The notes under the pieces are model-generated. The model was not told the DNA's origin. It saw nothing but the letters and a program-made list of their open reading frames with translations, and ran no database searches. A stretch of DNA of 64,000 bases from CAWFXC01 sp963819735 (GTDB taxonomy: Bacteria; Actinomycetota; Acidimicrobiia; IMCC26256; DASPTH01). Shown one piece after another: positions 17,330 to 26,871 of the stretch (its first letter is position 1; each line of letters starts with the position of its first letter). A program made the position numbers and the translations under genes. The DNA lies in the NCBI GenBank assembly GCA_963819735.1, contig CAWFXC010000002.1:533619-597618 (forward strand). The letters are read 5' to 3'.

Positions 17330-17369
17330 CGCGTCTACGTTGACGCCTGTCCCTGATCTGGAGGAACCC

Positions 17370-19490
17370 ATGGCGATCGCGATCTCCGACGACCATCTCG
17401 AGTTGGCCGGAGTGGCCGCTGCATTCCTCGAACGCGTCGCGGCCCGCAAAGAGGCCCGGGCACTGCTCGATGCCGCCGAGGAGTGGCTCCCGGCGTCGTG
17501 GAAGGAGCTCGCCGACCTCGGTTGGCTCGGTCTGCACCTGCCCGAGGAGCACGGCGGGTCGGGTTACGGCCTGCCGGAGCTCGCGGTGGTGCTCGAGGCC
17601 TCGGGGGCGGCGATCGCGCCGGGTCCGTTCCTTCCGACGGTGTGGGCGTCGGCCGTTGTCGACGCGTCAGGGACCGACGCGCAACGGGCCGCTCTGCTCC
17701 CCGGCCTCGCCGACGGTTCGGTGCGCGGCGCGGTCGGGCTCGACGACGGTTCGGGCATCGTGCTCGGCGCCGGGCTGGCCGACCTGTTCCTCGTCCCGGT
17801 CGGCGACGACCTCGTCATCGCGTCGCGCGACGACGTCACCGTGACCATGCCCGCGAATGTCGACGCCACCCGCCGCGTCGGCGTCGTGCGCCTCGCGGCT
17901 GATGCTCCCGCCGATCGGGTGTTGACCGGTGCCCGTCCGATCGCGGTGCAACTCGGCCGGGTGTTGGCCGCGGCCGAAGCTTCGGGCAGCGCGCAACTCT
18001 GCGTGGAGATGGCCACGGAGTACGCCAAGGTGCGCGAACAGTTCGGGCGAGTGATCGGTACGTATCAAGCGGTGAAACACCAGGCCGCGAACATGCTCGT
18101 CGCGTCGCAATTGGGCACTGCCGCGGTGTGGGACGCCGCGCGCACCGATGTGGGCACCCCGGAGTTCGAGCTGGCAGCCGCCGTCGCCGCCGCGCAGGCC
18201 CTGCCCGCGTTCGTGAACTGCGCAGAGCTCAACATCCAGCTCCACGGTGGCATCGGGTACACGTGGGAGCACGACGGACACATGATCCTGAAGCGGTCGG
18301 CCGCGCTGGCCGCGGTGTTCGGACCACTCGGTGCGATCGAGGCCGACGTGACCCGTCTCGTCGACGGCGGCGTGGTCGGCGCGCACGCGGTGGAGCTTCC
18401 GCCCGAGGCCGATATCTACCGCGCCGAGGTGCGCGCGTTCGTGCAGGACTACACGGACCTGCCCGACGACCAGCGGCTCGGCGCGATCCTCGATTCCGGG
18501 TACGCGCTGGCGCACTGGCCCCGGCCGTGGGGCCGCGCCACGGGCGCGGTCGAACAACTGGTGATCGACGAGGAGCTCAACGCAGCGGCGGTGCAACGGC
18601 CCAACTACGGCATCGGCGGTTGGATCCTGCAGACCCTCACGCAGCACGCCGACGCCGACCAGATCGAACGGTGGATCCGGCCCAGCCTCGAGCACGAGTA
18701 CGTGTGGTGCCAGCTGTTCAGCGAGCCGGGGGCGGGTTCCGACGCCGCCGGTATCCGTACGCGCGGCACCAAGGTCGACGGGGGCTGGATCGTGAACGGC
18801 CAGAAGGTGTGGACGAGCGGCGCCATGCACTGCAACCGCGGCTTCGCGACGGTGCGCACCGATCCCGATGTCCCGAAGCACGAAGGCATCACCATGATGG
18901 TGATCGACCTCCATGCCACCGGTGTCGACGTCCGCCCGCTGCGCGAGGCGACCGGCGGCGAGATGTTCTGTGAGGTGTTCTTCGATGACGTGTTCGTGCC
19001 CGATGACGACGTCGTCGGCCCGGTCAACGGCGGATGGAAGGTCGCCCGCTCCACTCTCGGGAACGAACGGGTCAGCATCGGCGGCGGCGCCGGTGGCATT
19101 CGCGAGCTGTTCGACCTCGTCGACGTCTACCGCCGCTACGCGCACGGCGACGCGGCCGCCGCCGAGGCAGTCGGTCGGTTGCTCGCCGAGGAACGGGCCA
19201 TGCGGTTGCTCAACCTGCGCACCGCCGAACGGGCGGTCGTCGGCGGCGAGCCGGGACCGGAGGGCAACATCTCGAAGCTGCTCTCGGGCGAGCACATCCA
19301 GGCCGTCGCCGACCTCGGGCTCCGACTGCTCGGGCCCGCCGCCGCCCTGGCCGAAGGCCCCGACGCCGGAGTGCCCTCGACGATCGTGTTCGCGCGGTGC
19401 CTCACGATCGCGGGCGGCACCTCCGAGATCGTGCGCAGCCAGATCGGCGAGCGCATTCTCGGACTCCCGCGCGATCCGCTGATGCGTTAG
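17370..19490 (+). CDS. double-length fused acyl-CoA dehydrogenase (FadE34/ChsE3-like)
   Basis: A 706-aa protein made of two complete acyl-CoA dehydrogenase modules. Module 1 (residues 1 to about 330) has LGLHLPEEHGGSG, REQFGRVIGTYQAVKHQAANM and IQLHGGIGYTWEHDGHMILKR. Module 2 (about 340-706) has LFSEPGAGSDAAG, NGQKVWTSGA and IAGGTSEIVRSQIGERILGLPRD. Size and order match the fused FadE34 (ChsE3) dehydrogenase that oxidises a sterol side-chain CoA ester in mycobacteria. The ATG at 17370 has a GGAGG site. With DUF35/thiolase upstream and P450 downstream this is the strongest hint of branched or polycyclic side-chain catabolism. Confidence 0.9.
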   Translation: MAIAISDDHLELAGVAAAFLERVAARKEARALLDAAEEWLPASWKELADLGWLGLHLPEEHGGSGYGLPELAVVLEASGAAIAPGPFLPTVWASAVVDASGTDAQRAALLPGLADGSVRGAVGLDDGSGIVLGAGLADLFLVPVGDDLVIASRDDVTVTMPANVDATRRVGVVRLAADAPADRVLTGARPIAVQLGRVLAAAEASGSAQLCVEMATEYAKVREQFGRVIGTYQAVKHQAANMLVASQLGTAAVWDAARTDVGTPEFELAAAVAAAQALPAFVNCAELNIQLHGGIGYTWEHDGHMILKRSAALAAVFGPLGAIEADVTRLVDGGVVGAHAVELPPEADIYRAEVRAFVQDYTDLPDDQRLGAILDSGYALAHWPRPWGRATGAVEQLVIDEELNAAAVQRPNYGIGGWILQTLTQHADADQIERWIRPSLEHEYVWCQLFSEPGAGSDAAGIRTRGTKVDGGWIVNGQKVWTSGAMHCNRGFATVRTDPDVPKHEGITMMVIDLHATGVDVRPLREATGGEMFCEVFFDDVFVPDDDVVGPVNGGWKVARSTLGNERVSIGGGAGGIRELFDLVDVYRRYAHGDAAAAEAVGRLLAEERAMRLLNLRTAERAVVGGEPGPEGNISKLLSGEHIQAVADLGLRLLGPAAALAEGPDAGVPSTIVFARCLTIAGGTSEIVRSQIGERILGLPRDPLMR

Positions 19491-20701
19491 AAGTCGACCA
19501 ACAGGCGCTGCAGACCCCAGATCGCGGTGCCGACGCGCCACGGCGCGGGGTCGTCGACCGCAGCGAGTCGCAGCTCCGGGAACCGCGACACCAACGCGCC
19601 GATCGCGACCTGGATCTCCATGCGGGCGACGTTCGCACCGAGGCAGTAATCCGCGCCGTGGCCGAACGCCACGTGCTGGTTGTCGGGTCGTTCGATGTCG
19701 AACCGGTCGGGTCGCGCGAACGCGGTGTCGTCGCGGTTGGCCGATCCGGGCGCCGCGACCACGATGTCGCCGGCGCGGATCATCACCCCCGACAACTCGA
19801 CGTCGTCGGTCGCGACCCACGGCAGGCCGCCACCGGCGCCGAGCGAGATGAACCGGAGAATCTCCTCCACCGCGCCGGGGAGGAGACCGGGCCGGGCTCG
19901 GAGCTTGGCCAGCTCGCCGGGGTTCAGCAGCAGGCAGAGGATGCCCTTGGCGATCTGGTTGGCGGTGGTCTCGAACCCGCCGACCAGCACGGTGAACGCG
20001 AGGTTCACCAGCTCGGCCTCGGTCAGGGTGTCGCCCCCGTCGCGCACCGCGACGAGCTGCCCGAGGAGGTCGTCGGCCGGCCGCGCCCGCCGGTCGGCGA
20101 CCAGCGCTGCGAGGTAGTCGAGCAGGTGCCCGTGCGCGGCGGTGATCTCGTCGGCGCCGAGCGGCGTGGTCGTGATGAACGCCTGCGACCAGCGCCGGAA
20201 CTTGTCGCGGTCGGCGAACGACACCCCGAGCAGCTCGCAGATCACCGCGATCGGCAACGGCATGGCCAACTGCTCGATGAGATCGGCCGGCGGCCCGGCG
20301 GCGGCGATGTCGTCGAGCAGGCCCGCCGCCAGCTCCACGGTGCGCGGCCGCAACTCCTCGGCGTTGCGCACCGTGAACGCCCGGCTCACCATCTTGCGCA
20401 GGCGCACGTGGTCCGGCGGGTCCATGCTCGCGATCGATCCGGCCTGCGCCTGCACATTGATCGGAGTCGAGCGGGGGATGTCGTCGCCGATGGTTGCGGC
20501 GCGACTGAAGCGTGCGTCGGTGTGCACGACCTTCAGGTCGTCATAGCGGGTGACCAACCAGCACGCGCGCCCGTAGGGGTACTGCACACGCGACACCGGT
20601 TCGTGCTCGCGCAGCTCGCTGAGCAGCGGATCGGGATCGAGACCGGGCGTGGTGACCGACGGAAAGCGGCGCACCACCGCGGGTTCGGCGCGGTCACCCA
20701 C
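19487..20701 (-). CDS. cytochrome P450
   Basis: A 404-aa bacterial P450. The I-helix motif is GGFETT at 241-246, ExxR is Glu280-Arg283 (EILR), and the heme loop is FGHGADYCLGA with Cys353. The usual His/Arg in the heme loop is Tyr352. The GTG start at 20701 lies one base after the stop of the SnoaL-like gene, so the three leftward genes (SDR, SnoaL-like, P450) form an operon. Its 3' end overlaps the fused dehydrogenase by 4 bases, tail to tail. It needs a ferredoxin; the CxxH ferredoxin at 12249 is the only candidate in the window. Confidence 0.93.
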   Translation of the reverse strand: MGDRAEPAVVRRFPSVTTPGLDPDPLLSELREHEPVSRVQYPYGRACWLVTRYDDLKVVHTDARFSRAATIGDDIPRSTPINVQAQAGSIASMDPPDHVRLRKMVSRAFTVRNAEELRPRTVELAAGLLDDIAAAGPPADLIEQLAMPLPIAVICELLGVSFADRDKFRRWSQAFITTTPLGADEITAAHGHLLDYLAALVADRRARPADDLLGQLVAVRDGGDTLTEAELVNLAFTVLVGGFETTANQIAKGILCLLLNPGELAKLRARPGLLPGAVEEILRFISLGAGGGLPWVATDDVELSGVMIRAGDIVVAAPGSANRDDTAFARPDRFDIERPDNQHVAFGHGADYCLGANVARMEIQVAIGALVSRFPELRLAAVDDPAPWRVGTAIWGLQRLLVDF

Positions 20702-20702
20702 G

Positions 20703-21101
20703 TCAGAGTCCAGCCGGGTCGAACAGCACTTCCTTCGAGAGCATCGAGTCGACGTGCTCGCGGATCTCGGCGACCTTGCCGTCGCGGCACCGGAACGTCA
20801 TGCAGTAGTAGTTGTGGTAGTCGTCGCCGACCTTGTTCTTGGCCCGCACCTCGAACTGGTACGCGACCCACTCACCCTCACCGATCATGAAGTCGACTGT
20901 CGAGTCCATGGTGGCGACGTCGTAGATCTGCTCGTGGATGCCGTGGATCTGGTCGTGCAACCCCTCACACGTGAAATTGCCGTGATCGCCGTAGACCAGC
21001 GACGGTGGCACCTTCCACACGAAATCGTCGGTGAGGTACTCCTCGCTCATCCCACTCGCGAAGAACCTCTGCACGATCTCCTTGGACGATAGCTCGCTCA
21101 T
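20703..21101 (-). CDS. SnoaL/NTF2-like family protein
   Basis: A 132-aa cone-shaped NTF2-fold protein (SKEIVQRFFASGMSEEYLTDDFVWKVP; DYHNYYCMTFRCRDGKVAEIREHVD). Aromatic and acidic pocket residues are present, but no specific catalytic set can be named. Members act as isomerases, hydratases, epoxide hydrolases or non-catalytic binding proteins. The ATG at 21101 has an AGGAGGAG site. It lies between the SDR and P450 genes of the same operon, so a role on the P450 substrate or product is plausible. Confidence 0.8.
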   Translation of the reverse strand: MSELSSKEIVQRFFASGMSEEYLTDDFVWKVPPSLVYGDHGNFTCEGLHDQIHGIHEQIYDVATMDSTVDFMIGEGEWVAYQFEVRAKNKVGDDYHNYYCMTFRCRDGKVAEIREHVDSMLSKEVLFDPAGL

Positions 21102-21169
21102 GCCAACTCCTCCTGACTCCAGTTCGCGCTGACGTTCGCGTGGGTTCGCGCGCTGATTCTCCGCGGTGG

Positions 21170-21940
21170 TCACGGCCGGATGGTCGCACCGCCGTCGACG
21201 CTGATGACCTGACCGTTGACCCATGCACCGTCGTCGGACATGAGGAACGCGACCATCGCCGCGATGTCCTCGGGTTCGCCGAGCCGCGGCGAGCGGCCGA
21301 TACTGAGCGCGTGGTTCCGCAGGGTGTCGTCGAGGTTGTCGCGGATGGCCGGGGTGAGCACCAGACCCGGTGCCACCGCGTTGGCGCGGATGCCGTCGCG
21401 ACCCCACCGCGAGGCCACGTGGCGCATGAGCGCGTTGATCCCGCCCTTCGACATGCCGTACGACGGCCGCTGCGGCTCACCCACGTGCGCCGCGGCCGAG
21501 CTCGTGTAGACGATCGCACCACCACCCGCGGCCAGCATCAGGTCGATCGAGTGCCGGGTGCACAGCAGGTGACCGCGCAGGTTCACGGAGATGGTGCGGT
21601 CGAACACGTCGAGCGGCACCGCGAGCGCGTCGATGTCGAAGCCGATCGTCTCGGGCGAGAGATCGGCCGCGTTGGCGTGCATGAGGTCGAGACCACCGAA
21701 CTCGGCGACCGCCGCCGCGACCAGCGCGGCGACGGAGGCGTCGTCGCTGATGTCGAACTCCACCCCGAGCGCGCGTCCACCGTCGGCGCGTATCCGGGCC
21801 GCCACGTCGAGCGCCCTCGCCCCGACGAGGTCGCCGATGACGACGGCCGCGCCCTCGGCCCCGAGCCGCGTCGCGGTGGCCGCGCCGATCCCCGATCCTC
21901 CACCCGCGACGACCGCGACCTTGTCGGTGAGCCCGCGCAA
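21170..21940 (-). CDS. SDR family NAD(P)-dependent oxidoreductase (TTG start)
   Basis: A 256-aa short-chain dehydrogenase with GGGSGIG cofactor loop, an acidic residue after beta-2 (IGDLVG) suggesting NAD, SSAAAHVG with the catalytic serine and YGMSK for Tyr/Lys. The usual NNAG is ANAA. The start is taken as TTG at 21940 because a GGGGGA site lies just upstream at about 21945-21950 and no suitable ATG or GTG precedes the Rossmann motif. First gene of the SDR/SnoaL/P450 operon; 102 bases separate it from the divergent ligase gene. Confidence 0.85.
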   Translation of the reverse strand: MRGLTDKVAVVAGGGSGIGAATATRLGAEGAAVVIGDLVGARALDVAARIRADGGRALGVEFDISDDASVAALVAAAVAEFGGLDLMHANAADLSPETIGFDIDALAVPLDVFDRTISVNLRGHLLCTRHSIDLMLAAGGGAIVYTSSAAAHVGEPQRPSYGMSKGGINALMRHVASRWGRDGIRANAVAPGLVLTPAIRDNLDDTLRNHALSIGRSPRLGEPEDIAAMVAFLMSDDGAWVNGQVISVDGGATIRP

Positions 21941-22042
21941 TGCTTCCCCCTGCCTCGTGAGCCGGCTCAGGCTACCGCCGGCCACTCCCGACCAACCGCG
22001 GACCGGATCCGACGGGTGCCCGGCGATGCCATGCTCTGATCG

Positions 22043-23666
22043 ATGCCGTCGGCGTGGCAACTCCGCGAGCCGCTCCCGGAGCTGGTGGCCCGGTACCGGG
22101 CCGCGGGCTGGTGGAACGACGACACCCTCGGGCGCGTCGTGGAACGGGGGATGCGCCGTGCGCCCGGGGTGCCCGCGCGCATCTGGTCGGCGACGCGGCC
22201 CTGGCACGGCACGATGGGCGACATCCTCGACGGGTCGGCGCGCCTGGCGACCGGTCTGCAGCGGATCGGCGTCGGGCCGGGCGACGTCGTCGCGGTGCAG
22301 CTGCCGAATTGGGTCGAGGGCGCGTTGACGTGGTTCGCGAGCAGCCTGCTCGGTGCGGTCGTCGTACCGGTCGTGCACTACTACGGCGCGAGCGAACTCT
22401 CGTACATCCTGCAGGAATCCGCGGCGCGCGTCTTCGTGACCACCCGCCGTTTCGGCAGCATGGACTATCTGGCCAACCTCGAAGTGGTGCGCCCGGCCCT
22501 CGACGCGTTGGAGCACGTGATTCTCGTGGGCGAGACAGCCGTCTGCCCGGCGGGCGCGACCGCGTTCGCTGATCTGCTCGACGCCGAGCGCCTCGACACC
22601 GCAGTGCGCGTCGATCCCGCGAGCCCCGCACTCGTGGCGTACACCTCGGGCACGACCGCCCACCCGAAGGGCGTGATCCAGTCGCACCGTGCGCTCGGCG
22701 CCGAGGTACGCGCCCATCTGCCCGCGCTGATCCCGCCCGGTCGCCGGCCGGTGCTGCTCGGCGCACCGATCAGCCATGCCACCGGGATGCTGCTCGGGTT
22801 GTTGCTCCCAGCATCGCGCGGCGAGTCGATCCAACTGGTCGACGCGTGGGATCCGGCGGTCGTGCTCGACGCGATGCTGGCCGACGACTTGTCGGCGGGG
22901 AGCGGCGCCACCGTGTTCCTCACCAGCCTCCTCGACCATCCGTCGTTCACCGACGAGCACGCGGCGCAGATGGCGTCGGTGGTCCTCGGCGGCTCGTCGG
23001 TGCCCACCGCGATCGCGGCGCGGGCCGAGTCCCGCGGCATCCGGGTCATCCGCTCCTACGGCCTCACCGAGATGCCGACGGTCACGGGCGCGGCGCCGGA
23101 GGAACCGAGCGAACCCCGCACGAGCACCGACGGGCACGCCCTGCCCGGGGTGGAGATCCGTCTGGTGGGCGACGACGGAGACGACGTCGCTCCCGGCGAA
23201 CCGGGTGAGATCGTCACCCGCGGGCCTGACCTCTTCGCCGGGTACACCGACGCCGCCATCACCGCCGAGTACCTCGATGGCGACGGTTGGTTCGCCACCG
23301 GCGACGTCGGCGTGGTGCACGACGGATGGCTCGCCATCACCGACCGCACGAAGGACGTGATCATCCGCAACGGTGTGAACGTGTCGCCCGCGGAAGTCGA
23401 GAACGCGCTGCTGCAACTCCCTGCAGTCGCCGAGGTGGCCGTCGTCGGCCGGCCTGATCCGCGCACCGGCGAACACGCTGTCGCGATGGTGCGCGTGCAG
23501 CCGGGCTCTGCGGCACCGGATCTCGCGGCGATTCGCGACCACCTCACCACCGTCGGGCTGGCGCGTCCGAAGTGGCCCGAAGAAGTGCGTGTCGTCGACG
23601 ACTTCCCGCGTACGGCGGCGGGCAAGATCAAGAAGTTCGAACTCCGCGCCGATCTGCCGCGACTGA
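22043..23666 (+). CDS. AMP-dependent acyl-CoA synthetase/ligase without a proper stop
   Basis: An adenylate-forming ligase with P-loop YTSGTTAHPKG at residues 200-210, A5-like SYGLTEMP, GWFATGDVG, DRTKDVIIRNGVNVSPAEVE, and the C-terminal catalytic Lys528 (TAAGKIKKFELR). All domains are complete by about residue 540. However, the frame has no stop there and stays open to 24247, overlapping the next gene by 503 bases. A TGA at 23664-23666 lies in the +1 frame, so one surplus base just before it would give a normal 540-aa protein; the end given here assumes this. It would activate a carboxylic acid for the catabolic enzymes nearby. Confidence 0.82.
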
Positions 23667-23744
23667 TCTCGGTGTGCCGACCTCGACGACCGAGCGGGCC
23701 CACCACATGGCCGGTTTCGTCGATGGTCTGCCATGCTCTAGCGC

Positions 23745-24764
23745 ATGACTGCAGCCGCGCCCGCCACCAAGCCGCTTCCTCCCGTCGAGCAGGTGCGGCC
23801 CGGACTCTGGAGCATCCCGGTCCCCCTCCCGATCCCGTTGCGCTACGTGTTCGTGTACGCGTTCGAGACCGACCGGGGCCCGTTCATCGTCGACGCGGGA
23901 TGGAACACCGACGATGCGTTCGACGGTCTCAGCGCAGGGCTCCGGCACGCGGGCTTCGACATCGCCGGCGTGCAGGGCGTGATGGTGACGCACATCCACC
24001 CCGACCACTACGGCCTCGCCGGGCGCGTGCGCGAGGCGTCGGGGGCGTGGATCGCACTCCACCCCGCCGACGCGGCGCTGATCCACGATCGCTACGAGGA
24101 ACCGTCCGACCTGCTCGAACGTATGGGCGCCATGCTGCGCCGCCTCGGCGCGCCGCCCGACGAGCTCGAGGCCATGCGCAACGCGTCGATGCCGGTGCGC
24201 CCGTTCGTCGACTTCGTCGAACCCGACGTGCTCATGGAAGACGGTGACCGGCCCGACATCCCCGGCTGGGACCTCACCGCGCTCTGGACCCCCGGGCACT
24301 CCCCTGGCCACTTGTGCTTCTGGGAGGCGACCAACCGGCTGATGCTCACCGGCGACTGCGTGCTGCCGCGCATCACCCCCAACATCAACTACAACCCGCA
24401 GACCGGCCCCGACCCGCTGGGCGACTACCTGCGTTCGCTCGAGCGCCTGGCCGACTTCGACGCCGACGAGGCGTTGCCCGCCCACGAGTGGCGCTACGTC
24501 GGGCACCGGGCCCGTCTGCTCGAGATCCGCGCCCACCACGAGCAGCGCTTCATCGAGGTGGTCGACGCGGTGCGCGCCGGCCACGACACCGCCTGGGAGG
24601 TCGCACCCCGCATGGACTGGTCGCGTCCGTGGGATCAGCTCGACGGCTTCATGCGTCGCTCGGCGATCGGCGAAGCGATGGCGCACCTCCGAGCGCTCGA
24701 GGTGCGCGGCGTGCTGCACGAGGTCACGGGCGAGCCGTCGCGCTGGAAGCTCGTCGAAGCATGA
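23745..24764 (+). CDS. MBL-fold metallo-hydrolase
   Basis: A 339-aa metallo-beta-lactamase-fold protein with the metal motif THIHPDH (His83, His85, Asp87, His88), a later metal histidine in TPGHSPGH and the bridging aspartate in LTGDCVLP. A helical C-terminal extension of about 100 residues (ARLLEIRAHHEQRFIEV) resembles the domain of glyoxalase-II-like or acyl-CoA thioester hydrolases, so thioester hydrolysis is possible. It follows the ligase in the same direction. The ATG at 23745 is used; the overlap with the run-on ligase frame is discussed in the ligase entry. Confidence 0.88.
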   Translation: MTAAAPATKPLPPVEQVRPGLWSIPVPLPIPLRYVFVYAFETDRGPFIVDAGWNTDDAFDGLSAGLRHAGFDIAGVQGVMVTHIHPDHYGLAGRVREASGAWIALHPADAALIHDRYEEPSDLLERMGAMLRRLGAPPDELEAMRNASMPVRPFVDFVEPDVLMEDGDRPDIPGWDLTALWTPGHSPGHLCFWEATNRLMLTGDCVLPRITPNINYNPQTGPDPLGDYLRSLERLADFDADEALPAHEWRYVGHRARLLEIRAHHEQRFIEVVDAVRAGHDTAWEVAPRMDWSRPWDQLDGFMRRSAIGEAMAHLRALEVRGVLHEVTGEPSRWKLVEA

Positions 24765-24780
24765 CCACGAGTTTGCGGGC

Positions 24781-25579
24781 GTGAGCGTGACCGAGCCGCG
24801 GGTCGCGCTCGTCACCGGTGCGAGCCGGGGCATCGGCAAGGCGATCGCACTCGAGCTGTCCCGGTCGGGTTGCGCGGTGGCCGTGACCGCGCGCACCGTC
24901 CAGCGCGACCGACGAGCGCGGGCTCCCCGGCAACCTCGAAGCCACCGTCGCCACGATCGAACTCGACGGCGGACGCGCGTTCGGGGTGGCGATGGATCTC
25001 ACCGACGTGGCGTCGATGGAAGCCGCGGTCGCGGCGATCGTCGAACACTTCGGCCGCATCGACGTGCTGGTGAACAACGGCTTCTACCAGACCGGCGAGA
25101 GCCTCCGGCCGTTCCTCGATCAACGATTCGAACACGTCGAGAAGCAGATCGCCGCCAACCTCGTCGCGCCGATGCGCCTGGCCCGGCTCGTGCTCCCGGG
25201 CATGGTCGAGCGCGGGGCCGGCACCATCGTGAACCTCGTGTCAGGCGCGGGACTCGCCGATCCCACGGTGGCCGCGGGGCTGGGCGGTTGGGGTATCGGG
25301 TACGGCACGAGCAAGGGTGGTCTGGTGCGGGTGGCGGGCATCCTGGCGGTCGAGCTGGGCGGAGCCGGCATCCGGGCGTTCAGCGTCGAGCCCGGTCTCG
25401 TCGCCACCGAGCAGTACCTCGTGGGGGTGGAAGCAGGGATCTTCACGCTCGAGGGCAGCGTGCCGCCCGAACACGCGGCCCGCGCCATCGCCTGGCTGGC
25501 GACTTCCCCCGACGCCTCGGAGCTCAACGGCGCGTTGATCTCCGCTCCCGAGTTGGTCGAGCGTCTCGCGCTCGTCTGA
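24781..25579 (+). pseudogene. SDR family oxidoreductase, frame-shifted near 24905
   Basis: The gene starts with a GTG at 24781 and reads VALVTGASRGIGKAIALELS then AVAVTARTV. After about 24900 the homologous sequence continues one base further on (DERGLPGNLEATVATIELDGG...), through VNNG, SGAGLAD and YGTSKGG, to the stop at 25579. One surplus base between about 24900 and 24912 (the run CGCGACCGACG) explains the break. Both halves are well conserved, which suggests sequence error or very recent loss. It would be an SDR of roughly 265 aa acting with its neighbours in a ligase-MBL-SDR-SnoaL-crotonase unit. Confidence 0.8.
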
Positions 25580-25624
25580 AGTCGAGCGCTGCCGGCCCGC
25601 GCCCGCGACGGTTACATTCCGCCG

Positions 25625-26047
25625 ATGCTGCTCGACGTCGCCGACCGCCTGGAGATCCACGAGCTCGCCGCGCGCTACGGCAAGGCGGTCGACGACCGCG
25701 ACTGGGAGGCCCTGGCGCGGGTGTTCACCCCGGACGCGCTCTTCGTCATCGGGCGCCCCGACGGCAGCGAGGAGCGCCACCCCGGCTTCGACGCCATCCG
25801 CGCGCTCATGACCGCAGGTCCCCATCCGGTCGCGCATCACGTGACCAACGTGATCATCGACGCCGACGACAACAACACGGCACGACTGTTCTTCAAGGTC
25901 ATCGCACCCGGCCACCGCGGGCGCGCCGGTTCGGCGGACTACTACGACCAGGTCGTGCGCACCGCCGACGGGTGGCGAATTCGCGAACACCTCGTCACCA
26001 TTCGGCCCACCGCGCCAACCTCGCCGCGCACGGAGGGCGACCGATGA
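25625..26047 (+). CDS. SnoaL-like (NTF2-fold) protein
   Basis: A 140-aa protein of the SnoaL_4 type: DRLEIHELAARYGKAVDDRDWEALARVFTPDA at the start, HHVTNVIIDADDNNTARLFFKV in the middle and YYDQVVRTADGWRIREH near the end. This pattern is frequent beside SDRs and crotonases in actinomycete catabolic clusters, where a few members are hydratases or dehydratases and most are uncharacterised. Its stop overlaps the ATG of the following crotonase gene (ATGA), indicating coupled translation. Confidence 0.83.
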   Translation: MLLDVADRLEIHELAARYGKAVDDRDWEALARVFTPDALFVIGRPDGSEERHPGFDAIRALMTAGPHPVAHHVTNVIIDADDNNTARLFFKVIAPGHRGRAGSADYYDQVVRTADGWRIREHLVTIRPTAPTSPRTEGDR

Positions 26048-26871
26048 GCGACGAATCGTCGCCGGTGTTGTGCGAGATCGCGGCGGGCGTCGCCACCGTC
26101 ACGCTCAACCGGCCCGAACGCATGAACGCCTGGACGTACGAGATGGAGGTCGCCTACTTCGACCTCCTCGACGCGCTCGACGACGATGCCGACGTGCGCG
26201 CGGTCGTGCTCACGGGCGCCGGTCGCGGGTTCTGCCCCGGCCTCGACGCCGCCGTCCTCGCCGATCGCACCCACGGCGTGAAGGGCCAGGAGGGCGTCGA
26301 CCGGCCGATGACGTACGCCCGTGCGTTCCGCAAGCCGTTGATCGCCGCCATCAACGGCGGATGCGCGGGGATCGGCCTGATCCAGGCGCTGGTCGCCGAC
26401 CTGCGCTTCGCGGCGGCGGGGGCGAAGATCGCCACCGCCTTCACCCGCCGCGGGCTCGTCGCCGAGTTCGGGGCCTCGTGGATGCTCCCCCGGCTCATCG
26501 GCACCGGCAACGCGATGGATCTGCTCCTGTCCGGACGCCCGGTCACCGCCGACGAAGCCCTCGTCCTCGGGCTGGTGAACCGGGTGTACCCGGCCGACGA
26601 GCTGCTCCCGGCCGCGCAGGCCTACGCGCGTGACGTCGCCGCCAACTGCTCGCCGTTGGCGATGCAGGCGATCAAGGCCCAAGTGCAGCACGACTGGGAC
26701 CGCAGCATCGAGGAGTCGCAGACCGAGGCGATGCTCCTGGTGCAGGAACCGGCGCGTCGGCCCGATTTCACCGAAGGGGTCGCGTCCTACACGGAGAAGC
26801 GCGCGCCGCAATTCGCGCCGCTTCCACCGCGACCGACCCCGGCGGGCGCCGGTTCGGGTGAGGCCGACTAA
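26044..26871 (+). CDS. enoyl-CoA hydratase-related crotonase family protein
   Basis: A 275-aa crotonase with GAGRGFCPGLDAAVL and INGGCAGIGLIQALVADLRF oxyanion segments. Both canonical glutamate positions are altered (AGIGLI; the second region reads RGLVAEFGASW). It is a clear paralogue of the crotonase at 43062-43907, sharing AFRKPLIAAINGGCAGIGLIQ-like and SWMLPRLIG-like segments. The pair probably arose by duplication within this island. It overlaps the preceding SnoaL-like gene and ends 4 bases into the convergent dehydrogenase gene. Confidence 0.86.
   Translation: MSDESSPVLCEIAAGVATVTLNRPERMNAWTYEMEVAYFDLLDALDDDADVRAVVLTGAGRGFCPGLDAAVLADRTHGVKGQEGVDRPMTYARAFRKPLIAAINGGCAGIGLIQALVADLRFAAAGAKIATAFTRRGLVAEFGASWMLPRLIGTGNAMDLLLSGRPVTADEALVLGLVNRVYPADELLPAAQAYARDVAANCSPLAMQAIKAQVQHDWDRSIEESQTEAMLLVQEPARRPDFTEGVASYTEKRAPQFAPLPPRPTPAGAGSGEAD

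Noticed and set aside
17667..19820. 717-codon open frame opposite the fused dehydrogenase
   Set aside because: Antisense shadow of the FadE34-like gene; no conserved motif.
21170..23734. 854-codon open frame on the minus strand
   Set aside because: Only its last 257 codons encode a real protein (the SDR with a TTG start); the rest is antisense to the ligase gene and has shadow composition.
23745..24764. MBL-fold gene as a defence or quorum-quenching lactonase
   Set aside because: The THIHPDH motif is shared by many metallo-hydrolases; its context is a CoA-ligase/SDR/crotonase unit, which fits thioester hydrolysis better, and nothing supports lactonase specificity.
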